Source: Pseudodesulfovibrio hydrargyri (GTDB lineage Bacteria > Desulfobacterota > Desulfovibrionia > Desulfovibrionales > Desulfovibrionaceae). From it: 64,000 bases of DNA. The DNA lies in assembly GCF_001874525.1 (NCBI RefSeq), contig NZ_LKAQ01000004.1, positions 559,531 to 623,530 of the forward strand, given 5' to 3'. Made by a program: the position numbers and the translations under genes. The notes beneath the pieces were generated by a model. It worked only from the letters and a program-made list of their open reading frames with translations. It was not told where the DNA came from and made no database searches. This document shows, piece by piece, positions 41,863 to 49,301 of the stretch. Every line of letters begins with the position of its first letter. Position 1 is the stretch's first letter.

Positions 41863-42486
41863 ATGGATCTCGATACCTATCTGGTCTTTCTGACCGCCAC
41901 CGTGGTGGTGCTGCTCATTCCCGGGCCCACCGTAATGATGGTCGTGGGCAGCTCGCTGGCCCAGGGACGGCGCGCCGCCGTGCCCCTGGCGCTGGGTGTG
42001 GGCCTGGGCAACGCCGTGGCCGCCATTGCCTCCCTGGCCGGGCTGGGCGTCCTCCTGGCCGCCTCCGCCGAGCTGTTCACCGCCTTCAAATGGGTCGGCG
42101 CGGCCTATCTCGTCTACCTCGGCGTCAAGGCGTGGCGGGCCGCTCCCGAAACGAACCCCGGACCGAGCCCGGCGCGCCCGGCCAGCGGCCGGACCCACCT
42201 GCTCAACGCCTGTCTGGTCACGGCCACCAACCCCAAGGCCATCGTCTTCCTGTGCGCCTTCCTGCCCCAGTTCATCACCCAGGACCGCCCCCAGCTGCCG
42301 CAACTGCTCATCCTCGAGATCACCGTCCAGATCCTGAGCATGGCGTCGGCCCTGTTCTACGCCCTGCTCGCGGCCAAGGCCCGCCGCATCGTGGCCAACC
42401 CGGCCTCCATGAAAATCGTCAACCGGATAGGCGGGACGACCTTGATCGGCGCGGGGATAGTGACCGCCGCTTTGAAGAGAGCGTAG
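41863..42486 (+). CDS. LysE-family amino-acid exporter
   Basis: A 207-residue membrane protein with six hydrophobic segments and the family motif IPGPTVMMVVGSSLAQGRRA at residues 19-38, followed by ALGVGLGNA. The second half has ATNPKAIVFLCAFLPQF near residue 128. LysE/RhtB proteins export amino acids or their derivatives; the substrate is unknown. GGAG lies before the ATG. The sensor kinase upstream ends 172 bases away with a repeat between, so they are separate units. Confidence 0.92.
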   Translation: MDLDTYLVFLTATVVVLLIPGPTVMMVVGSSLAQGRRAAVPLALGVGLGNAVAAIASLAGLGVLLAASAELFTAFKWVGAAYLVYLGVKAWRAAPETNPGPSPARPASGRTHLLNACLVTATNPKAIVFLCAFLPQFITQDRPQLPQLLILEITVQILSMASALFYALLAAKARRIVANPASMKIVNRIGGTTLIGAGIVTAALKRA

Positions 42487-42526
42487 TAAGGAGGCCGCTT
42501 CGCGGCGGTAGTCGGGTGATTTCGCC

Positions 42527-42610
42527 TTGATTCGCCCCGACCTGGGCTCACCCCTTCGGGGTCGCGCCTTATCAGGCGCGGTCCAAATCCGCTGTCCTGC
42601 GGATTTGTCG
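42527..42610 (+). repeat. Three-hairpin repeat (family A), copy 2
   Basis: The same order as at 8787-8872: TTGATTCGCCCCG start, CCCC-TTC-GGGG hairpin, a hairpin with changed but still paired stem (GCGCCT-TATC-AGGCGC), then AAATCCGC-TGTCCT-GCGGATTT. Here family D follows where family B follows in copy 1. Confidence 0.7.
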
Positions 42611-42641
42611 GCGGGCAGCCCTAGCTCTTAGGCGAATCATC

Positions 42642-42712
42642 GAGCCTTAGAGATAGCGACAGCAGCGATAGGGTTCGCACCCTTGCATCCCATTTGGCGC
42701 CTTCGGCGCGGT
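42642..42712 (-). repeat. Structured intergenic repeat (family D), copy 2
   Basis: Reverse complement of 4315-4385 with one mismatch in the 50-base core. It retains the GGGTTCGCACCC hairpin and the GGCGCC-TTC-GGCGC hairpin. Confidence 0.75.
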
Positions 42713-42749
42713 CTGTTTCGCTGCGCGATTGAATTTCGGCCGCACACAT

Positions 42750-42790
42750 GCAAAACGCCCCCGGTCCTTGGTGGAGTCGGGGCGTTTTGC
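42750..42790 (-). terminator. Terminator of the PerM-like gene
   Basis: CAAAACGCCCC and GGGGCGTTTTG form 11 pairs. On the minus strand T4 falls at the end of the stem. It is about 15 bases past the stop at 42806. Confidence 0.75.
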
Positions 42791-42805
42791 ATTCTATCGT
42801 TGCGA

Positions 42806-43939
42806 TCAGTCCGTTTCCGCTACCGGGTCAGGCGGGAGTGCGGCCGCCTTCTTGGCCAGCAGGCGGCGGTAGTAGGACAGGCACAGGCAGGTCATGGGCA
42901 GGGCGATGAGCAGGCCGAGGAAGCCGAGCAGCTTGCCCCAGACCGACAGGGACAGGAGGATGAGCCACGGGGACAACCCCAGGCTCTCGCCCTGGATTTT
43001 CGGGACCAGGACCGCGTCCTGGATGACCTGGACCACGGCCATGACCGCCACGGCCAGGCCGATCCCCACCCACAAGGACTCGCCCGCCTCCAGCGAGTCG
43101 AGCCCGGCCAGGAGCAGGACCGGAACCACTCCGGCCACGCCCAGGTACGGCGCGATGTTCAATATCCCGATGAGCAGCCCCAGGACCAGGCCGAGCGGCA
43201 GCCCGATGAGCATGAAACCGATGGCCATGAGCACACCCACTATCAGGCAGACGATGATCTGCCCCCGGAAATACAGCCCCATGGTCTTCTCGAACTCATC
43301 CAGGAACCCGGTCACGCCCTCGCGGTACTGCGCGGGCAGGTAGTCCTGCCACCCGGCCTTGATGCGCCCGAAATCGGCCAGCAGAAAGATGACGTACAGG
43401 ACGATGACGAATACCCCGAACAGCCCGGCCGCCGCGTTGATCGCGCCCACGGCCACGCCCCGGATGCCCGGGACCAGGTTGCCGAGCACCCCCTTGGCCG
43501 CATTGAGCGCTCCCTGGGCCGTGAACAGATCCCTGACCTCGGGCGACTGCACGGTGTCGCGCAGCCACTGCCAGATGTCCGGCGGCAGATGGGCCGCCAC
43601 CTTGTCCGCGAACTCGGTGTTCGTGATCAGCCGCGACAGGACTTCGCCCATGTGCGCGAACTCGCCGACCACCATGGGCACCACCAGCAGGACGACCCCG
43701 GCCACGGCCACGAGCAGCAACAACATGGTCAGCAACACGGCCACGCCGCGATTGCCCACCCGCTTCTCGATGAAACAGGTCAGGGGATTGAGCAGATAGG
43801 TCACCAGCAGGGCCGCCACGAACGGCACCAGCACGCCCGACAGATAGCCCAGCAGCCAGACCATGCCGATGAAAAATCCGGCCCCCAGGACCATCCGCAC
43901 CACGGAATCCAGGGTGTACGGCTTGCCGCTCTCGAACAT
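42806..43939 (-). CDS. AI-2E family (PerM-like) membrane protein
   Basis: A 377-residue membrane protein with about eight hydrophobic segments and a large soluble part (about 75-190). The C-terminal motifs GLPLGLVLGLLIGILNIAPY and VVQVIQDAVLVPKIQGESLG are typical of the PerM/AI-2E exporter family (UPF0118). Some members export autoinducer-2, others act as Na+/H+ antiporters; the role here is open. GAGGAGGGCCC precedes the ATG. Confidence 0.9.
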   Translation of the reverse strand: MFESGKPYTLDSVVRMVLGAGFFIGMVWLLGYLSGVLVPFVAALLVTYLLNPLTCFIEKRVGNRGVAVLLTMLLLLVAVAGVVLLVVPMVVGEFAHMGEVLSRLITNTEFADKVAAHLPPDIWQWLRDTVQSPEVRDLFTAQGALNAAKGVLGNLVPGIRGVAVGAINAAAGLFGVFVIVLYVIFLLADFGRIKAGWQDYLPAQYREGVTGFLDEFEKTMGLYFRGQIIVCLIVGVLMAIGFMLIGLPLGLVLGLLIGILNIAPYLGVAGVVPVLLLAGLDSLEAGESLWVGIGLAVAVMAVVQVIQDAVLVPKIQGESLGLSPWLILLSLSVWGKLLGFLGLLIALPMTCLCLSYYRRLLAKKAAALPPDPVAETD

Positions 43940-44026
43940 GGGCCCTCCTCAAAAAAAGATAAGAAAATGAATCTGCCCCGTTCCTTACCAGCCCACCCCG
44001 GTTTAGACAACGCCCTCTTGTGTGAA

Positions 44027-44091
44027 GATGCCTCCGGCGGCCGGGGCGCTGCCCTGGACCCTCCAAAACTTTTTGTCGCCGCTTCGCGGAG
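44027..44091 (+). repeat. Family C repeat, short form without the large stem
   Basis: GATGCCTCCGGCGGCC border, 25 bases lacking the large hairpin, then CAAAACTTTTTGTCGCCGC and the GCTTCGCGG hairpin. It lies upstream of the PerM-like gene, next to a full copy in reverse orientation. Confidence 0.6.
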
Positions 44092-44157
44092 GCGCACACG
44101 CGAAAAGCCGCGCCAATAACTACGATAAACGCACGTCACACCGCGCTCGCACACCCG

Positions 44158-44275
44158 CGCAGCGGCACAAAAAGTTTAGAAAGGAGAGAGGGGATGGGGG
44201 GCTCGGGGGGAAGGGGAGAGAGGGAACCCTTTTCTCAAAGGGTTCCCTCTCTCCCCTTCCCCCCGGTTCTTCCTT
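44158..44275 (-). repeat. Palindromic intergenic repeat (family C) with a perfect 29-base-pair stem
   Basis: 44204-44232 pairs without mismatch to 44237-44265, with loop TCTC. The border CGGCACAAAAAGTTTAGAAAG and a GGGGATGGGG box stand to the left. It starts 20 bases after the serB stop on the minus strand, so it may also end serB transcription. Confidence 0.8.
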
Positions 44276-44285
44276 CCGCCGCGCG

Positions 44286-45494
44286 CTACACCACGTCGCG
44301 GGAGCGCATGCCGAGGAGGAAGAGGATGGCGTCGAGGCCCAGCGTGGAGATGGCCTGCCGGGCGCCTTGTTTGACTTTGGGTTTGGCGTGGAAGGCGATG
44401 CCCAGCCCCGCGAGGTTGAGCATGGGCAGGTCGTTGGCCCCGTCGCCCACGGCGATGACCTGTTGCAGGGAGATGCGTTCCTGGTCGGCGATGGACTGGA
44501 GCAGTTCGGCCTTTTTCTGGGCGTCCACGATATCGCCCACGGCCTTGCCGGTGAGTTTGCCGTCCACTATTTCAAGCTCGTTGGCATAGACGTAGTCGAT
44601 GCCGTAGCGTTTGCGCAGGATTTCTCCGAAATAGGTGAACCCACCGGACAGGATGGCGATCTTGTAGCCCACGTTCTTGAGGTTGGAGATGAGTTTTTCC
44701 GCGCCCTCGGACATGGGCAGCCGGTCGGCGACCTTCTTGAGCACGGACTCGTCGAGTCCTTCGAGCAGGGAAAGGCGTTTGCGCAGGGACTGCTTGAAAT
44801 CGAGTTCGCCGCGCATGGCGGATTCGGTGATGGCGGCCACCTGTTCGCCCACGCCCGCCTCCTTGGCCAGTTCGTCGATGACCTCGGCCTGGATCAGGGT
44901 GGAGTCCATGTCGAACGCCACCAGGCGGCGGTTGCGGCGGAAGATGTTGTCTTCCTGGAAGCCGATGTCGACCATCATCCTGGAGGAGATTTCCAGAAAC
45001 TGGGCGCGCAGCCCAGCCACGTCCCTGGGGGTGCCGCGCACGGTGAATTCGACGCAGCCGCGCGAGCATTCGTAGTCGTTGCAGTCCAGCGGCACGCGCC
45101 CGGACAACCGGTAGATGGTATCGATGTTCAGCCCGGCCTCGGACACGACCTTGGTGATGGCCGCTATCTGGGAGGAGGAGACCGAGCGGGCCAGCAAGGT
45201 GATTATGTAGCGCGGCTTGTGCGCCTCGCCCACCCAGGAGCTGTACTGATCCTCGTCCAGGGGGTGCAGGCGCATGGTCACGCCGAGTTCGTGGGCCTTG
45301 AAGAGCAGGTCCTTGAGCACGGGCTGGGAGTTGGCGGGCAGCCGGATGAGGATGCCGAGCGTCAGGAAGTTGTGGATGACCACCTGCCCGATGTCGAGCA
45401 CGTCCACGTCGTAGCCTGCCAGGACGCCGGACAGTTCGGCGGTCAGCCCGGGCCGGTCGCCGCCCGTCACATGCACCAATATGATCTTTTCCAT
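44286..45494 (-). CDS. serB: Phosphoserine phosphatase SerB with two ACT-like domains
   Basis: A 402-residue enzyme for the last step of serine synthesis. The N-terminal half (about 1-175) has two ACT-like regulatory domains, starting ILVHVTGGDRPGLTAELSGV. The HAD phosphatase follows, with nucleophile and acid D195/D197 in FDMDSTL, then SGGFTYF near 290 and GDGANDLPML near 350. The length fits the two-ACT type. The start has only a weak GGGGG upstream. Family C repeats flank it on both sides. Confidence 0.94.
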   Translation of the reverse strand: MEKIILVHVTGGDRPGLTAELSGVLAGYDVDVLDIGQVVIHNFLTLGILIRLPANSQPVLKDLLFKAHELGVTMRLHPLDEDQYSSWVGEAHKPRYIITLLARSVSSSQIAAITKVVSEAGLNIDTIYRLSGRVPLDCNDYECSRGCVEFTVRGTPRDVAGLRAQFLEISSRMMVDIGFQEDNIFRRNRRLVAFDMDSTLIQAEVIDELAKEAGVGEQVAAITESAMRGELDFKQSLRKRLSLLEGLDESVLKKVADRLPMSEGAEKLISNLKNVGYKIAILSGGFTYFGEILRKRYGIDYVYANELEIVDGKLTGKAVGDIVDAQKKAELLQSIADQERISLQQVIAVGDGANDLPMLNLAGLGIAFHAKPKVKQGARQAISTLGLDAILFLLGMRSRDVV

Positions 45495-45610
45495 GGATAA
45501 AACCCCCGTGCGAACTTCGTGCGGACCATCTCACATATCCCCAAGACAGTAAACCTTGAGGGCCAAGACCTCCCGGCGAAACGGCGTCACGTACGCATAC
45601 GACCATCCCG

Positions 45611-45735
45611 CTCCGCGAAGCGGCACAAAAAGTTTAGGAAGGATGAGGGGATGGGGGTACGGGGGAAGGGGAGAAGGGAACCCTTTTCTCAAAGGGTTCC
45701 CTTCTCCCCTTCCCCCGGTCGCCGGAGGCCGGCGG
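45611..45735 (-). repeat. Palindromic intergenic repeat (family C) with a perfect 27-base-pair stem
   Basis: 45660-45686 pairs without mismatch to 45691-45717, with loop TCTC. Compared with the copy at 44204-44265, both arms have lost or changed the same positions, so pairing is kept. The border CGGCACAAAAAGTTTAGGAAG and a GGGGATGGGG box are to the left; CGCCGGAGGCCGG is to the right. Confidence 0.8.
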
Positions 45736-45743
45736 CACAACCA

Positions 45744-45780
45744 AGACCAGCCCCCGGCGCGGCGCGGCGGGGGCTGGTCT
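45744..45780 (-). terminator. GC hairpin after the 52-codon gene
   Basis: AGACCAGCCCCCG and CGGGGGCTGGTCT, 13 perfect pairs around an 11-base loop. On the minus strand it is followed by TGGTTGT, a weak T run. It probably ends the bactofilin transcript. Confidence 0.6.
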
Positions 45781-45802
45781 CGGGGCAACCGGGTCGGGCC
45801 GG

Positions 45803-45961
45803 TTACTTCTTTTTCGCTTCGGATTTGGCCTCGCGGATGTAGGCCAGGCCGTCGGTGAGGGAGCGGACGTGGCGCTGCAGGAGCAGTTCGGCCTCGCGCT
45901 TGTCCTCGGCGGTAAAGGCGACGTATTCTCTACCGTTGTCTTCGATAACCACTTCAAACAT
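45803..45961 (-). CDS. Small charged protein (52 residues)
   Basis: A gene of 53 codons starting at the ATG at 45961 with GGAGG six bases upstream, a strong site. The product begins MFEVVIEDNGREYVAFTAED and continues with a charged helix (residues 18-36). It ends in a Lys/Glu/Ala-rich tail. It lies 12 bases after the bactofilin stop and is probably co-translated with it. I recognise no family, but the ribosome-binding site, codon use and placement argue that it is real. Confidence 0.75.
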   Translation of the reverse strand: MFEVVIEDNGREYVAFTAEDKREAELLLQRHVRSLTDGLAYIREAKSEAKKK

Positions 45962-45973
45962 GGTGAACCTCCG

Positions 45974-46444
45974 TTAGGCCCCGCTATCGTCGGAGCCGGT
46001 CTTGGCGATTTCAATTTCCCTGGCGACCGGCTTGGGAGCGCCGCCGCCGAAATTCGCGGACACGACCTTGGGCTTGGCCTCGACGGCCGCCCCCTGGGTC
46101 ATGATGATGGTTCCTTCAACCACGGCGCCGTTTTCCACCACAAGCACCTTCGTGTCAAGGCTGCCCTTGAGCACGCTGGTCTTTTCGAAGACGGCCTTTT
46201 CCCTGACGTGCACTTCGCCGAGGATTTCGCCGCAGGAATTCAGCTGGCCCACGCGCACGGACCCTTCGATGCGGGCCTTGCGCCCGAGAATGAGCACGCC
46301 TTCGGTGGAGATTTCGCCTTCGAACCGGCCGTCGATGCGGACCGTGCCGACGAAATCGAGTTTGCCCTTATATTCGGTGCCAACGCCCAGAAAGGCGTTC
46401 AATTCGGAACTTTCCTTGGTGTTTTTGCTGCTAAAAAGGCCCAT
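45974..46444 (-). CDS. Bactofilin
   Basis: A 156-residue polymer-forming cytoskeletal protein. The central domain (about 15-115) is a series of beta-strand repeats (GTVRIDGRFEGEISTEGVLI, ARIEGSVRVGQLNSCGEILG) that make a right-handed beta-helix. The ends are short and flexible. Bactofilins assemble into filaments that localise wall enzymes, stalk or flagellar factors. The 52-codon gene follows directly and might be a partner. Confidence 0.92.
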   Translation of the reverse strand: MGLFSSKNTKESSELNAFLGVGTEYKGKLDFVGTVRIDGRFEGEISTEGVLILGRKARIEGSVRVGQLNSCGEILGEVHVREKAVFEKTSVLKGSLDTKVLVVENGAVVEGTIIMTQGAAVEAKPKVVSANFGGGAPKPVAREIEIAKTGSDDSGA

Positions 46445-46823
46445 TTCATCTTCCTCGCTCGTTTCCCGGTCGGCTCAGGCCGTCCCGTGTTGCGGTCATT
46501 ACAGCAGAGCAGGTTTTCCCTATATACCCGGCTGGTGCCGAATGCCACTTTTTTTTCCACAGGGGAAGGGGCCGATCCGATGGAAAAACACCCGCCGGGA
46601 ACCGGATGTCCTTTGCCCGGTCCGTCATCCTGTACAAATAGTGGGGCAGAGTGGTTCCGATACGGCAAAAGGCGGCCCTTTTCCGGCGGGAATGTGGAGA
46701 AACCCGGAGTATCGGGACGGAACACGGGCCAAAAGTTTTTTACATTTCCTCCGGGATCGGCTCACTTCGGGCCGTGGACGGAGGAGGACCGGTTCGACCC
46801 TCACGAAAATTGAAGAAAGGAGA
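46445..46823. other. 379-base gap without a recognised gene
   Basis: It separates the bactofilin gene from the acetyltransferase gene, both on the minus strand. A TATATA near 46515 may be the -10 of the bactofilin promoter. I see no repeat of the families described and no convincing reading frame. Confidence 0.5.
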
Positions 46824-47243
46824 CTAGTCCAGGACCCTGCCCATGCTCAGGCGGGGCTCGACGGTAAAGCCGTTGGCCTCGTAGAAGCGGCGCACCGCCT
46901 CGTTGGATTCGAGGATCTGGAGGTTGACCTTGACGCACCCGCGCCTTTTGAGGGCTTCAATCGCGTGATCCAGGAGACGGGAGCCCAGCCCTTTTCCGCG
47001 CTGGTCCGGGGCCACGGCCATGGAATATATCCAGCCCCGGTGACCGTCGTATCCGGCCATGACCGTGCCGAAAACCGCCTCGTCCGCCTCGGCCACCCAG
47101 AACAGATCGTCCACCGCGATCTTGCGGTCAATGGCGAAGGCGGGGTCGTTGTAGGCGGACGGGTAGCCGAATATCTCGCGCCACAGGGCCATGACCCGGT
47201 CGCGGTGGCGGGCGTCGTCGTATGTAATGATGGTGTGGGACAT
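46824..47243 (-). CDS. GNAT-family N-acetyltransferase
   Basis: A 139-residue acetyltransferase with the acetyl-CoA site VAPDQRGKGLGSRLLDHAIE near residue 77 and the C-terminal NEAVRRFYEANGF near 115. The substrate is unknown; its form is close to YpeA/RimI-like small acetyltransferases. I chose the ATG at 47243. No Shine-Dalgarno is visible, and a weak TGGACT/TACACC pair lies just upstream, so it may be another leaderless message. It is divergent from the sugar isomerase gene. Confidence 0.88.
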   Translation of the reverse strand: MSHTIITYDDARHRDRVMALWREIFGYPSAYNDPAFAIDRKIAVDDLFWVAEADEAVFGTVMAGYDGHRGWIYSMAVAPDQRGKGLGSRLLDHAIEALKRRGCVKVNLQILESNEAVRRFYEANGFTVEPRLSMGRVLD

Positions 47244-47296
47244 GGAGGGGGTGTAGCCCGCGCCCGGGGTGGAAGTCCAGCCGCACCCGCTTCTTC

Positions 47297-47325
47297 TTGA
47301 CGCCGGTACCCGGCTCACCTAGATA
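47297..47325 (+). promoter_or_regulatory. Promoter of the sugar isomerase gene, probably leaderless
   Basis: TTGACG (47297-47302), 17-base spacer, TAGATA (47320-47325), six bases, then the ATG at 47332. No Shine-Dalgarno is present. Confidence 0.65.
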
Positions 47326-47331
47326 GATTTC

Positions 47332-48003
47332 ATGAAACGCAGCGAGATCAACGCCCTCATCCAGGATGCCAAGGAATTTTTCGCCTCCTTCAAGTTCGCC
47401 TTGCCGCCGTGGGCCTTCTGGTCCCCGGAACAATGGAAGGGCAAGGGCGAATCCGAGGTGGTCCGCAACCAGCTCGGCTGGGATCTGACCGACTACGGAG
47501 CGGGCGAGTTCGACCGGCGCGGGCTGATCCTGTTCACCATCCGCAACGGCAACCTGGCCACGGGCCATCCCAAGAAGTATGCGGAAAAGATCATGATCGT
47601 CCGCGAAAACCAGATCTGCCCCATGCATTTCCACTGGTCCAAGACCGAGGACATCATCAACCGGGGCGGCGGCAACCTGGTCATCGAGCTGTACGGGTCC
47701 ACGCCCGCCGAGGAATTGGCCAAGGAGCCCCTGGCCGTGTCCGTGGACGGGTTCACGCGCATCGTCCAGCCCGGCGGCACGGTGGTGCTTACGCCCGGCG
47801 AGTCCATCTTCCTGGAACAGGGCATGTACCACAGGTTCTACGGCGAGCCGGGCAAGGGCAAGGTCCTGGTGGGCGAGGTCTCGTCCGTGAACGACGACAA
47901 CGCCGACAACCGGTTCCATGAACCCCAGGCCCGATTCCCCGAGATCGACGAGGACGAAGCCCCGCTGCACCTGCTGTGCACGGACTACCCGAAATACGTC
48001 TAG
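47332..48003 (+). CDS. D-lyxose/D-mannose-type sugar isomerase (DUF1498-like)
   Basis: A 223-residue cupin-fold enzyme. The metal ligands fit MHFHWSKTEDI near residue 100 and the later MYHRFYGEPG near 167, as in D-lyxose isomerases of the DUF1498 group. The N-terminal motif MKRSEINALIQDAKEFF and ALPPWAFWSP are also typical. It would convert D-lyxose to D-xylulose or D-mannose to D-fructose; the true substrate is not set by sequence. No sugar transporter or kinase lies beside it. Confidence 0.85.
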   Translation: MKRSEINALIQDAKEFFASFKFALPPWAFWSPEQWKGKGESEVVRNQLGWDLTDYGAGEFDRRGLILFTIRNGNLATGHPKKYAEKIMIVRENQICPMHFHWSKTEDIINRGGGNLVIELYGSTPAEELAKEPLAVSVDGFTRIVQPGGTVVLTPGESIFLEQGMYHRFYGEPGKGKVLVGEVSSVNDDNADNRFHEPQARFPEIDEDEAPLHLLCTDYPKYV

Positions 48004-48041
48004 GGCCCCGAACGCCCTTCCTTCCCATCGCTCTTGCGGGC

Positions 48042-48060
48042 GGGTCGCACCCTTTTTTTT
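48042..48060 (+). terminator. Weak terminator after the sugar isomerase gene
   Basis: GGGT-CGC-ACCC followed by T8. The stem is very short, but the T run is strong. Confidence 0.45.
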
Positions 48061-48090
48061 ACGCACCGGCACCACCCATTTCCCTTCACA

Positions 48091-48122
48091 AAAGTCACGC
48101 ATTATACCCAATGCGTGACTTT
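48091..48122. promoter_or_regulatory. 13-base inverted repeat before the importer operon
   Basis: AAAGTCACGCATT and AATGCGTGACTTT around ATACCC: perfect arms, total 32 bases. It lies directly upstream of the -35 of the operon starting at 48258. It fits a dimeric regulator site, and given the operon's likely substrate a molybdate/tungstate-sensing regulator is a candidate. Confidence 0.6.
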
Positions 48123-48133
48123 CCAGGTTTTTC

Positions 48134-48163
48134 TTTACAGAAAAAAAACCGGACTGTTATGAT
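48134..48163 (+). promoter_or_regulatory. Promoter of the ABC importer operon
   Basis: TTTACA (48134-48139), 18-base spacer, TATGAT (48158-48163). The leader is about 88 bases, with GAGAGG before the first ATG. Confidence 0.6.
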
Positions 48164-48257
48164 CCGTAATTAGTCGCCACAGCCGGGCGCGCGCCCTTAC
48201 ACGGCACGCGCATCAGGCTATCCCGGACAACACCAAGCCCGTGAGAGGTATTTCCCG

Positions 48258-49301
48258 ATGAAAAAATTCCTGCAATTGTCGCTGCTCGCCAGCCTGCTCC
48301 TGATGTTGCTGTGCTCCTCCGCCCTTGCCCAGCGCACGGTCACCGACCAGTTGGGCCGGACCGTGACCATTCCGGACACGGTCGACCGGGTGGTGGTCCT
48401 GCAGCACCAGTCCCTGGACGTCATGATCCAGCTCGGGGCACAGGACAAGGTCGTCGGCATCCTCGAAAAGTGGGAGAAGTATCTGCCCGGCGCGGCCAAG
48501 ACCATGGCCGACATCAATTCCCTGCCCACTCCGGGCGGGCTCGATACCGTGAACATGGAGGCCCTGCTGGCCGTCCATCCCGACCTGGTCATCGTCACCC
48601 ACTACGCGCCCAAGGAGATGATCCAGCAGATCAGCGACGCGAACATCCCGGTGGTCGGCGTTTCCCTGTTCGACGCGGCCAGTGAGGAGGCCGCCAAGCT
48701 CAACCCGGACCTGGCCGACGCCCAAGCGGCCTATGACAAGGGGCTCAAGGACGCCGTGCTGCTCCTGGGCGAGATCTGCAACAAGCAGGCGCGGGCAGAG
48801 CGGCTCATGCAGGTGGTCGAGGCCAACCAGAAGGTCCTCAAGTCGCATCTGGGCGACATCCCCGAGAGTGAGCGGGTCAAGTGCTACATGGCCCGCAACA
48901 ACCTGCACACCTACGGCGCGGGCAAGTACACCAGCGTGATCATGGAGCGCGCGGGCGGCGTCAACGTGGTCGCCAAGGAGGTCACGGGCTTCAAGGAAGT
49001 GACCATGGAGGACGTGCTGCGCTGGGACCCCGAGGTGGTCTTCATCCAGTGGCGGCACCGCTCCGCCGCCGACGGCCTGCGCAACGACCCGGCCTGGCAG
49101 CAGGTCTCGGCCATCAGAAACGGACGGCTGTATGTCACCCCCGAATACGTCAAGCCGTGGGGCCACGCCCTGCCCGAATCCATGGCCCTGGGCGAACTGT
49201 GGATGGCCAAGACCCTCTATCCCGAGAAGTTCAAGGACGTCGACCTGGATGCCATGGTCGAGTCCTATTACCAGGAATTCTACGGCATTGCCTTCGAATA
49301 G
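48258..49301 (+). CDS. Periplasmic substrate-binding protein of a FecCD-type importer
   Basis: A 347-residue class III (BtuF/FhuD/MolA-like) binding protein. The signal peptide (LQLSLLASLLLMLLCSSALA) is cut after ALA. The domain begins with VTDQLGRTVTIPDTVDRVVV and has the long linker helix (near 165-185) and late WGHALPESMALGELW. Such proteins bind iron chelates, cobalamin, haem or molybdate/tungstate. The downstream ModA-like gene and the facing FmdE-type gene favour an oxyanion. The permease gene starts inside its 3' end. Confidence 0.9.
   Translation: MKKFLQLSLLASLLLMLLCSSALAQRTVTDQLGRTVTIPDTVDRVVVLQHQSLDVMIQLGAQDKVVGILEKWEKYLPGAAKTMADINSLPTPGGLDTVNMEALLAVHPDLVIVTHYAPKEMIQQISDANIPVVGVSLFDAASEEAAKLNPDLADAQAAYDKGLKDAVLLLGEICNKQARAERLMQVVEANQKVLKSHLGDIPESERVKCYMARNNLHTYGAGKYTSVIMERAGGVNVVAKEVTGFKEVTMEDVLRWDPEVVFIQWRHRSAADGLRNDPAWQQVSAIRNGRLYVTPEYVKPWGHALPESMALGELWMAKTLYPEKFKDVDLDAMVESYYQEFYGIAFE

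Larger units (their letters stand above)
42487..42805. other. Gap made almost entirely of repeats
   Basis: Convergent gap between the LysE-family gene and the PerM-like gene. From left to right it holds a GCCGCTTCGCGGCGG hairpin, family A copy 2, family D copy 2, a GGCGCC-TTC-GGCGC hairpin and the PerM terminator. No coding sequence is seen. Confidence 0.7.
45495..45802. other. Gap with a family C repeat and a terminator
   Basis: Contains the serB upstream region (no clear promoter), the family C palindrome at 45611-45735 and the GC hairpin at 45744-45780. No coding sequence is seen. Confidence 0.6.

Noticed and set aside
42640..42720. GGGTTCGCACCC hairpin considered as a tRNA T-arm
   Set aside because: No acceptor, D or anticodon stems can be formed around it; it belongs to repeat family D. 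I found no tRNA in the window.
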